DNA from: an uncultured Lachnospiraceae bacterium | GTDB taxonomy: Bacteria; Bacillota_A; Clostridia; Lachnospirales; Lachnospiraceae | Direction of reading: 5' to 3' | DNA: 12,010 bases | Assembly: GCA_910588595.1 (NCBI GenBank) | Contig: CAJUQU010000082.1 | Location: forward strand, 1,830 to 13,839 | Shown: positions 1 through 7,392 of the stretch, in pieces | How positions within the stretch are numbered: position 1 is the first letter of the stretch | Layout of the letters: each line of letters opens with the position of its first letter | Made by a program: the position numbers and the translations under genes | Notes under the pieces: generated by a model | The model's input: the letters and a program-made list of their open reading frames with translations, nothing else | Databases searched by the model: none | What the model was told of the DNA's origin: nothing

Positions 1-1186
1 CTCTCTCTTTTTTGACGACGACGGCAAGGTCTACTACAGCGGCACCGACACAGGCGTCTTCATCGCGGAGCTGACACTGTCAAAAACGACTGTCGAAGAC
101 CAGATACAGATCCGCTGTGAGCACGTCGGCGAACAGATCTATGCGTGGAACGGTTCCGGCGGCAACAACCCCGAGGGACCCCACCTCTACAAGATCAACG
201 GCATGTACTATCTCATGATGGCGGAGGGCGGCACCGAATACTGCCACATGGTCACGATCGCGAGAAGCGATTCTGTCTATGGTCCTTATGAAGCGTGCCC
301 CCACAATCCGATCCTCACCAACCGCAGCACCGATCTGCCGATCAAAGCCGTGGGACATGCCGATCTGGTCGAGGATCAGAACGGGAACTGGTGGTCTATA
401 TGTCTTGGCATCCGTCCGCTGGGCTATCCGTTCCGGCACAATCTGGGGCGCGAGACCATGCTCGTCCCCGTCACGTGGGAACAGGGCTGGCCAGTCGTGG
501 GCATGAACGGCGACGGTCACGTCGACGCCGAGATCGAGACATCACTGCTCCCCTGCACAGAGCCCGCATGCAGCACACCTACTGAGTGCAGCCGCTATCT
601 CCCCGGCAGCAGTTTCACCGACACTTTCGACACCGCCGCCATGCACCTGTCGTGGAACACAATCTACAACCCGGATCACAGCTTGTATGAATTTACGGAA
701 AACGGGCTGATCCTGCATGGAAATGAAAACGGTCTGTCGAGCAGCGACGTCAAATCGCTCATCTGCCGGCGCCAGGAGCATTTTGACTTCACGGCACGGC
801 TGACACTCTCCATGGAGACCATCCCCGAGAACGGCGAGGCGGGTCTTGCGATCTACATGAACAACCGGCATCACTACGAGATCGCCATGACTGTGGTCGA
901 TCAGAAGCGCTGTCTGATCGTCCGGCGCCAGATCGGAAGCCTGCGCGCTGTGGAGAGCGTCATCGCATACGACAGCAGCACCGTCGTGCTACAGCTTACG
1001 GGCACGCGGGAATCCTACACATTTGCTTACTGCGGTGACGGACAGGACGCGCCCGTGACGATCGGATCCGGCGAGGCACAGTATCTCACCACGGAGGTCG
1101 GCGGCTGTTTCACAGGCAATTATATCGCTGTGTACGCCGCAAATGCAGATGCTGTTTGCAAAAAATTCTCTTATGATATACAATAG
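1..1186 (+). CDS. GH43 family beta-xylosidase / alpha-L-arabinofuranosidase, 3' part
   Basis: This gene is cut by the left edge; reading in frame from base 2 gives 394 residues ending at TAG 1184-1186. It should hydrolyse xylosyl or arabinosyl linkages in plant hemicellulose oligosaccharides. Visible residues 4-25 (FFDDDGKVYYSGTD) are a typical GH43 beta-propeller blade. EGPHLYKINGMYYLMMAEGG at about residues 58-77 carries the expected general-acid Glu (residue 58), and GHADLVEDQNGNWW is the conserved His-containing blade near residue 120. From about residue 195 on there is a beta-sandwich of the GH43 C-terminal concanavalin-like type, starting FTDTFDT and including RRQEHFDFTARLTL. The catalytic base Asp lies in the missing N-terminal part. 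No signal peptide can be judged. Its 3' end is 29 bases before the DUF362 gene, so the two are probably co-transcribed. Xylosidase versus arabinofuranosidase cannot be settled from this part. Confidence 0.9.
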   Translation, partial: SLFFDDDGKVYYSGTDTGVFIAELTLSKTTVEDQIQIRCEHVGEQIYAWNGSGGNNPEGPHLYKINGMYYLMMAEGGTEYCHMVTIARSDSVYGPYEACPHNPILTNRSTDLPIKAVGHADLVEDQNGNWWSICLGIRPLGYPFRHNLGRETMLVPVTWEQGWPVVGMNGDGHVDAEIETSLLPCTEPACSTPTECSRYLPGSSFTDTFDTAAMHLSWNTIYNPDHSLYEFTENGLILHGNENGLSSSDVKSLICRRQEHFDFTARLTLSMETIPENGEAGLAIYMNNRHHYEIAMTVVDQKRCLIVRRQIGSLRAVESVIAYDSSTVVLQLTGTRESYTFAYCGDGQDAPVTIGSGEAQYLTTEVGGCFTGNYIAVYAANADAVCKKFSYDIQ

Positions 1187-1203
1187 GTGATAACAACAGA
1201 ATG

Positions 1204-1209
1204 AGGAGG
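1204..1209 (+). promoter_or_regulatory. Ribosome binding site of the DUF362 gene
   Basis: A perfect AGGAGG lies 6 bases before ATG 1216-1218. It fixes the start there and not at the in-frame ATG at 1201, which overlaps the site and has no ribosome binding site of its own. Confidence 0.85.
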
Positions 1210-1215
1210 TCTTTC

Positions 1216-2082
1216 ATGAAATCAAACGTTTATTTTTCCAGGACTATCACACCCGAAAAAGTACTTGAGCTGTACCGGATGACAGGCAGGACACTCGACG
1301 GAAAGGTCGCTGTGAAGATCCACTCCGGCGAGGTCGGCAACCAGAACTTCCTGAAACCGGACTTCTGGAAACCTGTGATCGACCACGTCGGCGGCACTGT
1401 CGTAGAATGTAACACCGCCTATGAGGGCAGCCGCAGCACGACAGACCGGCATATGAAGACGATCCATGAGCACGGCTGGAGCAAATATTTTCACGTAGAG
1501 CTCCTGGATGCCGAAGGTCCTGATCTGGAACTTGCGATCCCGGACGGCAGGAAGATCAAGAAGAACTTTGTCGGGAAATCGCTTGCCGACTACGACTCCA
1601 TGCTGGTGCTCTCACACTTTAAGGGGCATCCCATGGGCGGCTACGGCGGGGCGATCAAGCAGCTCTCCATAGGCATCGCCTCCTCCATGGGAAAAGCCTA
1701 TATCCACGGCGCGGGCGACACGACCAACTTCTGGGGCACAGACCATGATTCGTTCCTCGAATCCATGGCGGACGCCGCATCGAGTGTCGTGGACTATCTC
1801 AAGGGAAATATCGTCTACATCAACGTCATGAAGAATATGTCTGTGGACTGTGACTGCTGTGCCGTGGCGGAAGATCCCTGCATGGCTGACATCGGGATCC
1901 TGGCTTCCCTGGATCCGATCGCGATTGACCAGGCATGTCTCGACCTCGTCTACGCGTCCGACGATCCCGGCAGAGACCACCTGCTCGAGCGCATCGAGTC
2001 CAAGAACGGCGTCCACGCGATCGAGGCTGCCGCAGCTTTGGGATTTGGCTCGCGCGAATACGAGCTCATCTCTGTAGAATAA
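1216..2082 (+). CDS. DUF362 domain-containing protein
   Basis: This is a complete 288-residue cytosolic protein of the DUF362 family. The biochemical function of the family is not established; many members carry or are linked to iron-sulfur clusters. The family signature SHFKGHPMGGYGGAIKQL is at residues 133-150. A cysteine-rich stretch, DCDCCAVAEDPC (Cys 212, 214, 215, 222), is followed by DIGILASLDPIAIDQACLDL (225-244), the usual C-terminal DUF362 block. The cysteines could hold a metal or cluster, but that is inference. The C-terminal 4Fe-4S ferredoxin domain seen in longer family members is absent, and no signal peptide or membrane segment is seen. The start at 1216 is chosen from the AGGAGG 6 bases upstream. 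The gene follows the GH43 gene by 29 bases and is closed by a hairpin terminator. No link between DUF362 and sugar breakdown is known to me, so the shared operon does not define its role. Confidence 0.88.
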   Translation: MKSNVYFSRTITPEKVLELYRMTGRTLDGKVAVKIHSGEVGNQNFLKPDFWKPVIDHVGGTVVECNTAYEGSRSTTDRHMKTIHEHGWSKYFHVELLDAEGPDLELAIPDGRKIKKNFVGKSLADYDSMLVLSHFKGHPMGGYGGAIKQLSIGIASSMGKAYIHGAGDTTNFWGTDHDSFLESMADAASSVVDYLKGNIVYINVMKNMSVDCDCCAVAEDPCMADIGILASLDPIAIDQACLDLVYASDDPGRDHLLERIESKNGVHAIEAAAALGFGSREYELISVE

Positions 2083-2094
2083 CATTTTTCCACA

Positions 2095-2124
2095 ACAAAA
2101 GAGCACCCCAAAGTGCTCTTTTGT
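2095..2124. terminator. Bidirectional hairpin terminator between convergent genes
   Basis: Arms ACAAAAGAGCAC (2095-2106) and GTGCTCTTTTGT (2113-2124) pair perfectly over 12 bp around the 6-base loop CCCAAA. Because the stem itself ends in AAAA/TTTT, it gives a U-tract in both directions. It lies 12 bases after the DUF362 stop and 9 bases beyond the PilZ stop at 2134, so it can end both converging transcripts. Confidence 0.85.
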
Positions 2125-2133
2125 CATATGATA

Positions 2134-2481
2134 TTAATTGTCATTATAGTTTTCCGCGTCGCTGACTACATTGTACACATCGATCCTCTGCAGGTCGATC
2201 TCCGGCATTCCGATAAAAAGCCCGCCGAACTCATATGTATCCACAACCTTCTCGATGCGGACGATCTCTATGAACGCGTGGATCACTTCCTTGGTCCAGA
2301 TCGTCAGATACGCCTCGTACACTGCCCCCATATCCAGGATCTCATCACAGTAAAAGCCTATCCCTGTCTTGGAAACATTCTTGACATCCACTCCGATCTC
2401 TTCCTGCCTGCCTGAGTCAAGCCTCCTCACCAAAAGCTTTGACTGCAGATCAGTTCTCCTGCTCTTTCTTCTCTCTTCCAT
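2134..2481 (-). CDS. PilZ domain protein, c-di-GMP effector
   Basis: This is a 115-residue stand-alone PilZ domain protein, expected to bind cyclic di-GMP and pass the signal to an unknown partner in the cytosol. Both halves of the ligand signature are present: the arginine cluster ERRKSRR at residues 3-9 (fits RxxxR twice) and NVSKTG at 35-40 (fits [DN]xSxxG). The rest reads as the PilZ beta-barrel, including GGLFIGM. No membrane segment or second domain is seen. Three in-frame starts exist. TTG 2502 has no ribosome binding site. ATG 2490 is only 1 base from GGAG, which is too close. ATG 2481 is 10 bases from AAAGGAG (2492-2498), so I chose it, though 10 is at the long end. The gene has a possible own promoter at 2714-2742, and readthrough from queA is also possible since no terminator is visible after queA. 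It ends at the shared hairpin 2095-2124. Confidence 0.88.
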   Translation of the reverse strand: MEERRKSRRTDLQSKLLVRRLDSGRQEEIGVDVKNVSKTGIGFYCDEILDMGAVYEAYLTIWTKEVIHAFIEIVRIEKVVDTYEFGGLFIGMPEIDLQRIDVYNVVSDAENYNDN

Positions 2482-2491
2482 ATCAACCATA

Positions 2492-2498
2492 CTCCTTT
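2492..2498 (-). promoter_or_regulatory. Ribosome binding site of the PilZ gene
   Basis: AAAGGAG on the minus strand sits 10 bases before ATG 2481 and 1 base before ATG 2490. Spacing favours the 2481 start. Confidence 0.6.
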
Positions 2499-2511
2499 GC
2501 AATATAACGAT

Positions 2512-2607
2512 TTACTCATCCTGCGTTGGAAACACTTCCGCTTCGATCTCTACAGGGACTGCCTAGCCTGTATCAGTGCCAGACAAATTTTCGACGGCGA
2601 TGCGGTG
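2512..2607 (-). pseudogene. Possible short degenerate coding remnant upstream of PilZ
   Basis: On the minus strand a frame starting at an ATG near 2607 reads 15 codons ending NLSGTDTG, then TAG at 2563-2565, then 16 more codons AVPVEIEAEVFPTQDE before TAA at 2512-2514. The acidic, codon-like tail looks more like protein than random DNA, which suggests a remnant broken by a nonsense change. I do not recognise a family, no ribosome binding site precedes the ATG, and the stretch is short, so it may be chance sequence in an untranslated leader. Confidence 0.2.
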
Positions 2608-2713
2608 CATCGTCCAGGAATTTAAACGACGCAATAGTGCGAAACAGGCAGTTTACGAATCTAATTTCGGACCGGATAGCGCAATTGCTATACATACATC
2701 TTCTTATAATACA

Positions 2714-2742
2714 AAAATAGCAAATTATACCGTAAAAGTCAA
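2714..2742 (-). promoter_or_regulatory. Putative sigma-A promoter for the PilZ gene
   Basis: On the minus strand TTGACT (2742-2737), a 17-base spacer and TATTTT (2719-2714) form a plausible vegetative promoter directly behind the queA stop (2752). It would give PilZ a leader of about 220 bases. The leader contains a small hairpin (GATGC-ACC-GCATC near 2604-2616) but no riboswitch I recognise. Confidence 0.5.
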
Positions 2743-2751
2743 CACAGAATA

Positions 2752-3786
2752 TCACTTGATGAAGCAGGCATCCCCAAAAGAAAAGAATCTGTACCGCTCC
2801 TGCACAGCTGCCCTGTACGCGTTCAGCACATGCTCACGCCCCGCAAGCGCTGACACGAGCATGATGAGCGTGGACTCCGGCAGATGGAAATTCGTGATCA
2901 GATTGTCGAGCACCTTGAACTGATATCCCGGATAAATAAAGATCTCCGTATCGCCGCTCCCGGCGGCAACTTTCCCGTCCGCACCGGCGGCGCTCTCTAT
3001 GGTGCGGCAGCTCGTCGTCCCCACACAGACCACCCTGCCGCCCGCCTCTTTTGTGTTGTTTATGAGATCTGCTGCCTCTTTCGTCACCTGATAAAACTCG
3101 GAGTGCATATGGTGGTTTATGAGATTTTCCTCCTTGACGGGGCGGAACGTCCCAAGCCCGACATGCAGTGTGACATAGGCGGTCTTTACGCCCTTTTGCC
3201 GTATCCGCTCTAACAGCTCCTTCGTAAAATGAAGCCCGGCTGTGGGCGCTGCCGCCGAGCCTTCATATTTTGCATAGACTGTCTGATAGCGATCCCTGTC
3301 CGCAAGCTTGTGCGTGATATATGGCGGCAACGGCATCTCTCCAAGCCTGTCAAGCACCTCCTCAAAGATTCCTTCATACTGGAACTGTACGAGCCGGTTT
3401 CCTTCCTCAACCACATCGACGACTCTACCGGTGAGCAATCCGCCGCCAAAGCTTATGACAGCGCCTTCACGAGCTTTTTTCCCGGGCTTCACAAGCGTCT
3501 CCCACACGTCATTTTCACGGCGTTTGAGCAGGAGCACCTCGATCGCTGCTCCCGTCCCTGCCTTCTCGCCCATCAGTCTTGCCGGGATAACCTTTGTGTT
3601 GTTCAGCACAAGGCAGTCCCCCTCGTGCAGATAATCCACAATATCGGTAAATATCTTATGCTCGATCTCTCCTGTCTCCCTGTCAAGGACCAGCAGTCTC
3701 GAACCCGATCTGTCCTCGAGCGGATCCTGAGCGATCAACTCCGGCGGCAGCTCAAAATAAAAATCCTTCTTCAACAATTCTTTCAT
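2752..3786 (-). CDS. queA: S-adenosylmethionine:tRNA ribosyltransferase-isomerase QueA
   Basis: QueA transfers and isomerises the ribosyl part of S-adenosylmethionine onto 7-aminomethyl-7-deazaguanine at tRNA position 34, giving epoxyqueuosine in the queuosine pathway. The protein is complete at 344 residues, the normal family length, and cytosolic. Family blocks in order are YFELPPELIAQDPLEDRSGS near the N-terminus, CLVLNNTKVIPARLMG at about 55-70, APTAGLHFTKELL at about 180, YVTLHVGLGTFRPV at about 205, and TNFHLPESTLIMLVSALAG then FFSFGDACFIK near the C-terminus. ATG 3786 is 12 bases after the pheT stop, with a weak GAGAG site (3795-3799) overlapping the end of pheT, so translation is probably coupled to pheT. 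I see no terminator after it. A tRNA-modification gene behind a tRNA synthetase pair fits co-regulation by the T-box upstream of pheS. Confidence 0.96.
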   Translation of the reverse strand: MKELLKKDFYFELPPELIAQDPLEDRSGSRLLVLDRETGEIEHKIFTDIVDYLHEGDCLVLNNTKVIPARLMGEKAGTGAAIEVLLLKRRENDVWETLVKPGKKAREGAVISFGGGLLTGRVVDVVEEGNRLVQFQYEGIFEEVLDRLGEMPLPPYITHKLADRDRYQTVYAKYEGSAAAPTAGLHFTKELLERIRQKGVKTAYVTLHVGLGTFRPVKEENLINHHMHSEFYQVTKEAADLINNTKEAGGRVVCVGTTSCRTIESAAGADGKVAAGSGDTEIFIYPGYQFKVLDNLITNFHLPESTLIMLVSALAGREHVLNAYRAAVQERYRFFSFGDACFIK

Positions 3787-3798
3787 ATATCACACTCT

Positions 3799-6219
3799 CT
3801 ATGCCCTCAGCTCGATGCCAAGTCCCTCCAGACCGTTCAAAATCTTCTTCATAGCCCCAGACACATCGCTCTCCTCGAGAGTCCTGTCCTTGGCGCGGAA
3901 GGTGATCGAATAGGCAACCGACTTGTAGCCGGACTTGATCTGGCTTCCCTCATAGATATCAAACAGCTGGTACTCCTCTAATATTCTTCCGCCGCGCTGC
4001 TCGATCACCTTCTCGATATCACCCACAAGGATATTCTTGGGCACTACCATACTGATATCGCGCGACACTGCAGGATATTTCGCAATTCCCTCATATTTTC
4101 TGTCAAACGAAGCAAACGGAAGAATCTCCGGCAGATCCAGCACAGCGATATACACCTTCGCATCAATATCATAATTGTCCGCAACCTCAGGATGAATCTC
4201 ACCCAGATAACCGATCACTTTGTCCTCATATCGGATCAACGCCTGGCGTCCCGGATGGAGGAACGTCTTTTCCGCTTTCGGATCACAGGACATTTTCTTC
4301 TTCATGCCAACGCTCTCGAGAAATTCCTCGACTACGCCTTTCATCGTAAAGAAATCGCCTTCCCCGTACATACCGAGCGTAAACTGCATCCGCTCATCCG
4401 GATAGTCAACTACCGGCAGACATTTGGGAATATAGATATTTCCCAGTTCATATAGGCGGACATTCTTGTTTCTGCGGTTGTAATTCGACGCCAGTGATGT
4501 CAATATGCCATTGAGCGAGATCGTTCTCATGACGGAGAAATCCTCACCCAGCGGATTTGCGATGGTCACAGTCTGCCGGAGCGGGCTGTCCGCCGGAATC
4601 AGCAGTTTGTCAAATACTTTTGGACTCTCAAACGAATAGCACATCCCCTGTGAGAATCCGCAATACTCTGCGATATCCCTCGCCTTTTCCTCAACCCGCA
4701 GCTTGAACGACAGTTTGCCAGTCGTCGCCTCGCCGGTCGGAAGTGTCGTCGGAATCCTGTCATACCCGTAAAATCTCGCAGCCTCCTCGGCGATATCCGC
4801 AAAACACTCGATATCCTGACGGAAAGAGGGTGCTGTGATCATACCTGTGCTCTTATCATATACAAGCTCTAACCTGTCAAAGATCTGGAGCATTTCCTCC
4901 TCTGAGATCTCTGTGCCGAGGAATCTGTTGATCCGCTCCGGCTCAAACCGGATCTGCTTTAATTCCTGAAAAGGTTCCCTGACATCGACGATCCCGCCGA
5001 CTACCTCTCCGCAGCCAAGCTCCTCGATCAGCTGACATGCCCTGTTGATCGCAGCCTCTGCATTTCTCGGATCCAAGCCCTTCTCGAAAATGCCGGACGC
5101 GTCTGTCCTAAGACCCACTCTCTTGGAGGACTTTCTGATATTTGCCCCATTGAACGTAGCTGCCTCAAACAGTACCGTCTGCACGTCATCCGTGATCTTT
5201 GAATTCTCACCGCCCATGATACCCGCAAGTCCGATCTCCTTCTCAGCGTCGCAGATCATCAGCATCTCTGAGTCGAGTTTCCGCACCTGTCCGTCAAGCG
5301 TCTGGAACTCATCACCGTCTTTTGCGCGCCTCACGATGATCCTGTTTCCCGACACGTTATCCAGATCATATGCGTGCATAGGCTGACCGTACTCCATCAT
5401 GACATAGTTTGTGATATCGACAAGATTGTTGATCGGACGGATCCCACACGCTGCAAGCCGTCTCTGCATCCATTCGGGTGACGGCGCGATCTTGATATTT
5501 TTGCACACTCTTGCACAGAAACGCGTGCAGAGATCCCTGTCCTTGATCTCCACTGAGATATAGTCATTGACATCCTCGTCATTTCCCCTGACTTCCACAA
5601 CCGGCGGCACAAAAGGCTTTCTGAATGTAGCTGCAGCCTCCCTTGCGATTCCCAAGATGCTGTAGCAGTCCACACGGTTCGAAGTCACTTCATACTCTAC
5701 AACCGTGTCATGCAGCCCGAGCACCTCAACCGCATCCTCCCCCGGTGTAACCGGCTTCTGAAATACATAGACACCGTCCTCCGGCGCCTCCGGGTACATC
5801 TCACGGCTAGAACCAAGCTCCTCGATCGAACACATCATACCGCAGGATTCGATCCCCCGCAGCTTACCCGCTTTGATCCTGATCCCGTCTTCGGGAAGAG
5901 ATCCCCCGTCATGACCGCCTGCAACCCTTCCGCCGTCTAGAACCGTCGGGACATAATCGCCCTCCTTTAGATTCTGCGCACCTGTGACGATCTGCACCGT
6001 CTCTGTCCCTACATTGACCTGGCAGATGATCAGTTTGTCCGCGTCAGGATGCCGCTCGATCTTCTCGATGTGCCCCACGACGATCTTCTCAAGATTTTTG
6101 TCAAGCCGCTCAAATCCTTCTACCTTCGTCCCTGACAGCGTCATGGCATCACAGTACTCTCTGTCCTCACATTCAAGTTCGGGAACATATGCTTTAATCC
6201 ACGATAATGGTGTATTCAT
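3799..6219 (-). CDS. pheT: Phenylalanyl-tRNA synthetase beta subunit
   Basis: This is the beta subunit of the alpha2-beta2 enzyme that charges tRNA-Phe. It contributes tRNA binding and editing of mischarged Tyr-tRNA-Phe. It has 806 residues, normal for the long bacterial form. Domains in order: an N-terminal tRNA-binding OB fold (VVGHIEKIERHPDADKL at about 46-62, then VTGAQNLKEGDYVP); the B3/B4 editing region (RPINNLVDITNYVMMEYGQP at about 260-280, then MHAYDLD); the B5 domain (RFEPERINRFLG at about 420); the synthetase-like core (ANPLGEDFSVMRTISLNGIL at about 560); and the C-terminal FDX-ACB fold (YPAVSRDISMVVPK to the end). The start is ATG 6219 with GGAGG 5 bases before it; an in-frame TTG at 6231 overlaps that site and is rejected. 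It is separated from pheS by 131 bases holding two inverted repeats, and from queA by 12 bases. Confidence 0.97.
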   Translation of the reverse strand: MNTPLSWIKAYVPELECEDREYCDAMTLSGTKVEGFERLDKNLEKIVVGHIEKIERHPDADKLIICQVNVGTETVQIVTGAQNLKEGDYVPTVLDGGRVAGGHDGGSLPEDGIRIKAGKLRGIESCGMMCSIEELGSSREMYPEAPEDGVYVFQKPVTPGEDAVEVLGLHDTVVEYEVTSNRVDCYSILGIAREAAATFRKPFVPPVVEVRGNDEDVNDYISVEIKDRDLCTRFCARVCKNIKIAPSPEWMQRRLAACGIRPINNLVDITNYVMMEYGQPMHAYDLDNVSGNRIIVRRAKDGDEFQTLDGQVRKLDSEMLMICDAEKEIGLAGIMGGENSKITDDVQTVLFEAATFNGANIRKSSKRVGLRTDASGIFEKGLDPRNAEAAINRACQLIEELGCGEVVGGIVDVREPFQELKQIRFEPERINRFLGTEISEEEMLQIFDRLELVYDKSTGMITAPSFRQDIECFADIAEEAARFYGYDRIPTTLPTGEATTGKLSFKLRVEEKARDIAEYCGFSQGMCYSFESPKVFDKLLIPADSPLRQTVTIANPLGEDFSVMRTISLNGILTSLASNYNRRNKNVRLYELGNIYIPKCLPVVDYPDERMQFTLGMYGEGDFFTMKGVVEEFLESVGMKKKMSCDPKAEKTFLHPGRQALIRYEDKVIGYLGEIHPEVADNYDIDAKVYIAVLDLPEILPFASFDRKYEGIAKYPAVSRDISMVVPKNILVGDIEKVIEQRGGRILEEYQLFDIYEGSQIKSGYKSVAYSITFRAKDRTLEESDVSGAMKKILNGLEGLGIELRA

Positions 6220-6224
6220 TTCAT

Positions 6225-6229
6225 CCTCC
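6225..6229 (-). promoter_or_regulatory. Ribosome binding site of pheT
   Basis: GGAGG on the minus strand is 5 bases before ATG 6219 and decides that start over the in-frame TTG at 6231. The 8-bp inverted repeat at 6234-6251 ends 4 bases upstream of this site. Confidence 0.8.
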
Positions 6230-6233
6230 AATC

Positions 6234-6251
6234 TATGACACGTGTGTCATA
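6234..6251. repeat. 8-bp inverted repeat just upstream of the pheT ribosome binding site
   Basis: TATGACAC (6234-6241) and GTGTCATA (6244-6251) are perfect inverted repeats separated by GT. In RNA they would form a hairpin with a small loop ending 4 bases before the pheT ribosome binding site. No U-tract follows, so it is not an intrinsic terminator. It could affect pheT translation or mRNA processing. Confidence 0.6.
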
Positions 6252-6326
6252 TTTCAATCTATTCTTACAGGTCTTTTCCCGCAGATGCATATCTTCGGAT
6301 CAAAATCCCTGAGTCACAACCATCCA

Positions 6327-6343
6327 GATCAGACTGTCTGATC
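6327..6343. repeat. 8-bp inverted repeat just after the pheS stop
   Basis: GATCAGAC (6327-6334) and GTCTGATC (6336-6343) are perfect inverted repeats around one base, located 7 bases after the pheS stop codon. The minus-strand sequence beyond it has no T-run, so it does not look like a terminator. It could be an mRNA-stabilising or processing hairpin, or a dyad site for a DNA-binding protein. Confidence 0.6.
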
Positions 6344-6350
6344 CAATATA

Positions 6351-7370
6351 CTAAAATTGTTTCAGGAACCTGATATCATTCTCGTACAAGAGCCTCATAT
6401 CATCGATCTCGTACTTTAACAGCGCGATTCGCTCGAGGCCGACACCGAATGCAAAACCAGTGTACTCCTCCGGATCGATATTGCACATCCGCAGCACTTT
6501 CGGATGGACCATACCGCATCCAAGAATCTCGATCCACCCCTCGCCTTTGCAGAAGCGGCATCCGCTCCCGCCGCACTTGAAACACGACACATCCATCTCA
6601 GCAGAAGGCTCTGTGAACGGGAAGTGATGCGGTCTGAACTTGACTTTAGTATCCTCGCCGAAGAGCTCCTTTGCAAACTCCGCAAGCGTGCCTTTCAAAT
6701 CGGCAAACGTGATATTCTTATCGATCACGAGTCCCTCGATCTGATGAAACGATGGCGAGTGTGTCGCATCGACTTCGTCCGCGCGGAATACGCGTCCTGG
6801 AGCGATCATCCTGATCGGAAGTTTTCCCTTCTCCATCTCATGAACCTGCACGCCGGAAGTCTGTGTCCTGAGCAGGATATCGCTGTTGATATAGAACGTA
6901 TCCTGCTCGTCCTTTGCCGGGTGATCGGCTGGAATATTCAGTGCCTCAAAATTATAGTAATCTTTCTCGATCTCAGGTCCTTCCACAACCTCGTAACCCA
7001 TCCCGATAAAAATGCGCTCCACTTCCTCCAGGGCGATCGTATTTGGATGGCGGTGCCCTACCTTATTTCTCTGTGCAGGCAGTGTCACATCGATCACTTC
7101 CGCACGCATCTTCGCCTCGCGGAGCTTCCGCTCCATGTTTGCCCTCGCCTCGTCAAGTACCCGCTCAATCTCCTCGCGCGCATCATTGACAAGCTGCCCG
7201 ATTTTTGGCCTGTCCTCGGGCGCTACATCCTTCATACCCTTCAGCACAGCCGTGAGCTCACCCTTTTTCCCCAAAAAACTGACACGAACGTCATTTAATT
7301 TATCCAGCGCTTCGCTCTCATTGATCTGCCGGATCGCCTCTGCCTTGATCTGTTCTAACTTCTCTTTCAT
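6351..7370 (-). CDS. pheS: Phenylalanyl-tRNA synthetase alpha subunit
   Basis: This is the catalytic alpha subunit of the class II enzyme joining phenylalanine to tRNA-Phe. It has 339 residues, the usual length. An N-terminal coiled-coil tRNA-binding arm occupies roughly residues 1-85 (EKLEQIKAEA to RKLREAKMRA). Class II motif 2 is PGRVFRADEVDATHSPSFHQ at about 190-210, and motif 3 is FGVGLERIALLKYEIDD near the C-terminus. A cysteine-rich loop, CFKCGGSGCRFC, precedes WIEILGCGMVHP; such a loop occurs in many clostridial PheS proteins and may bind zinc. The start is ATG 7370, 7 bases after AAAGGAG (7378-7384); in-frame GTG and TTG codons just upstream overlap the spacer and are rejected. It is the first gene of pheS-pheT-queA and is controlled by the T-box leader ending at about 7520. 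Confidence 0.97.
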   Translation of the reverse strand: MKEKLEQIKAEAIRQINESEALDKLNDVRVSFLGKKGELTAVLKGMKDVAPEDRPKIGQLVNDAREEIERVLDEARANMERKLREAKMRAEVIDVTLPAQRNKVGHRHPNTIALEEVERIFIGMGYEVVEGPEIEKDYYNFEALNIPADHPAKDEQDTFYINSDILLRTQTSGVQVHEMEKGKLPIRMIAPGRVFRADEVDATHSPSFHQIEGLVIDKNITFADLKGTLAEFAKELFGEDTKVKFRPHHFPFTEPSAEMDVSCFKCGGSGCRFCKGEGWIEILGCGMVHPKVLRMCNIDPEEYTGFAFGVGLERIALLKYEIDDMRLLYENDIRFLKQF

Positions 7371-7377
7371 CACCAAT

Positions 7378-7384
7378 CTCCTTT
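7378..7384 (-). promoter_or_regulatory. Ribosome binding site of pheS
   Basis: AAAGGAG on the minus strand lies 7 bases before ATG 7370 and selects it over the in-frame GTG (7373) and TTG (7376). Confidence 0.8.
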
Positions 7385-7392
7385 ACCTGCCC

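Noticed and set aside
2563..2565. Stop-codon readthrough of TAG in the small frame upstream of PilZ
   Set aside because: There is no ribosome binding site at the ATG and no evidence of a recoding system; decay or chance is simpler.
2482..2751. c-di-GMP riboswitch upstream of the PilZ gene
   Set aside because: It would fit the gene, but the conserved core sequences of the known c-di-GMP riboswitch classes are not visible.
3229..3981. 250-codon open frame on the plus strand opposite queA and the end of pheT
   Set aside because: It lies antisense to a clearly real gene pair, crosses their junction, has no recognisable domain or ribosome binding site, and follows the codon pattern of the opposite strand.
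6234..6343. Intrinsic terminator between pheS and pheT
   Set aside because: Neither dyad is followed by a U-tract on the minus strand, and the genes encode two subunits of one enzyme.
6504..7298. 264-codon open frame on the plus strand opposite pheS
   Set aside because: It is a shadow of pheS: no domain, unlikely composition and no start signal.
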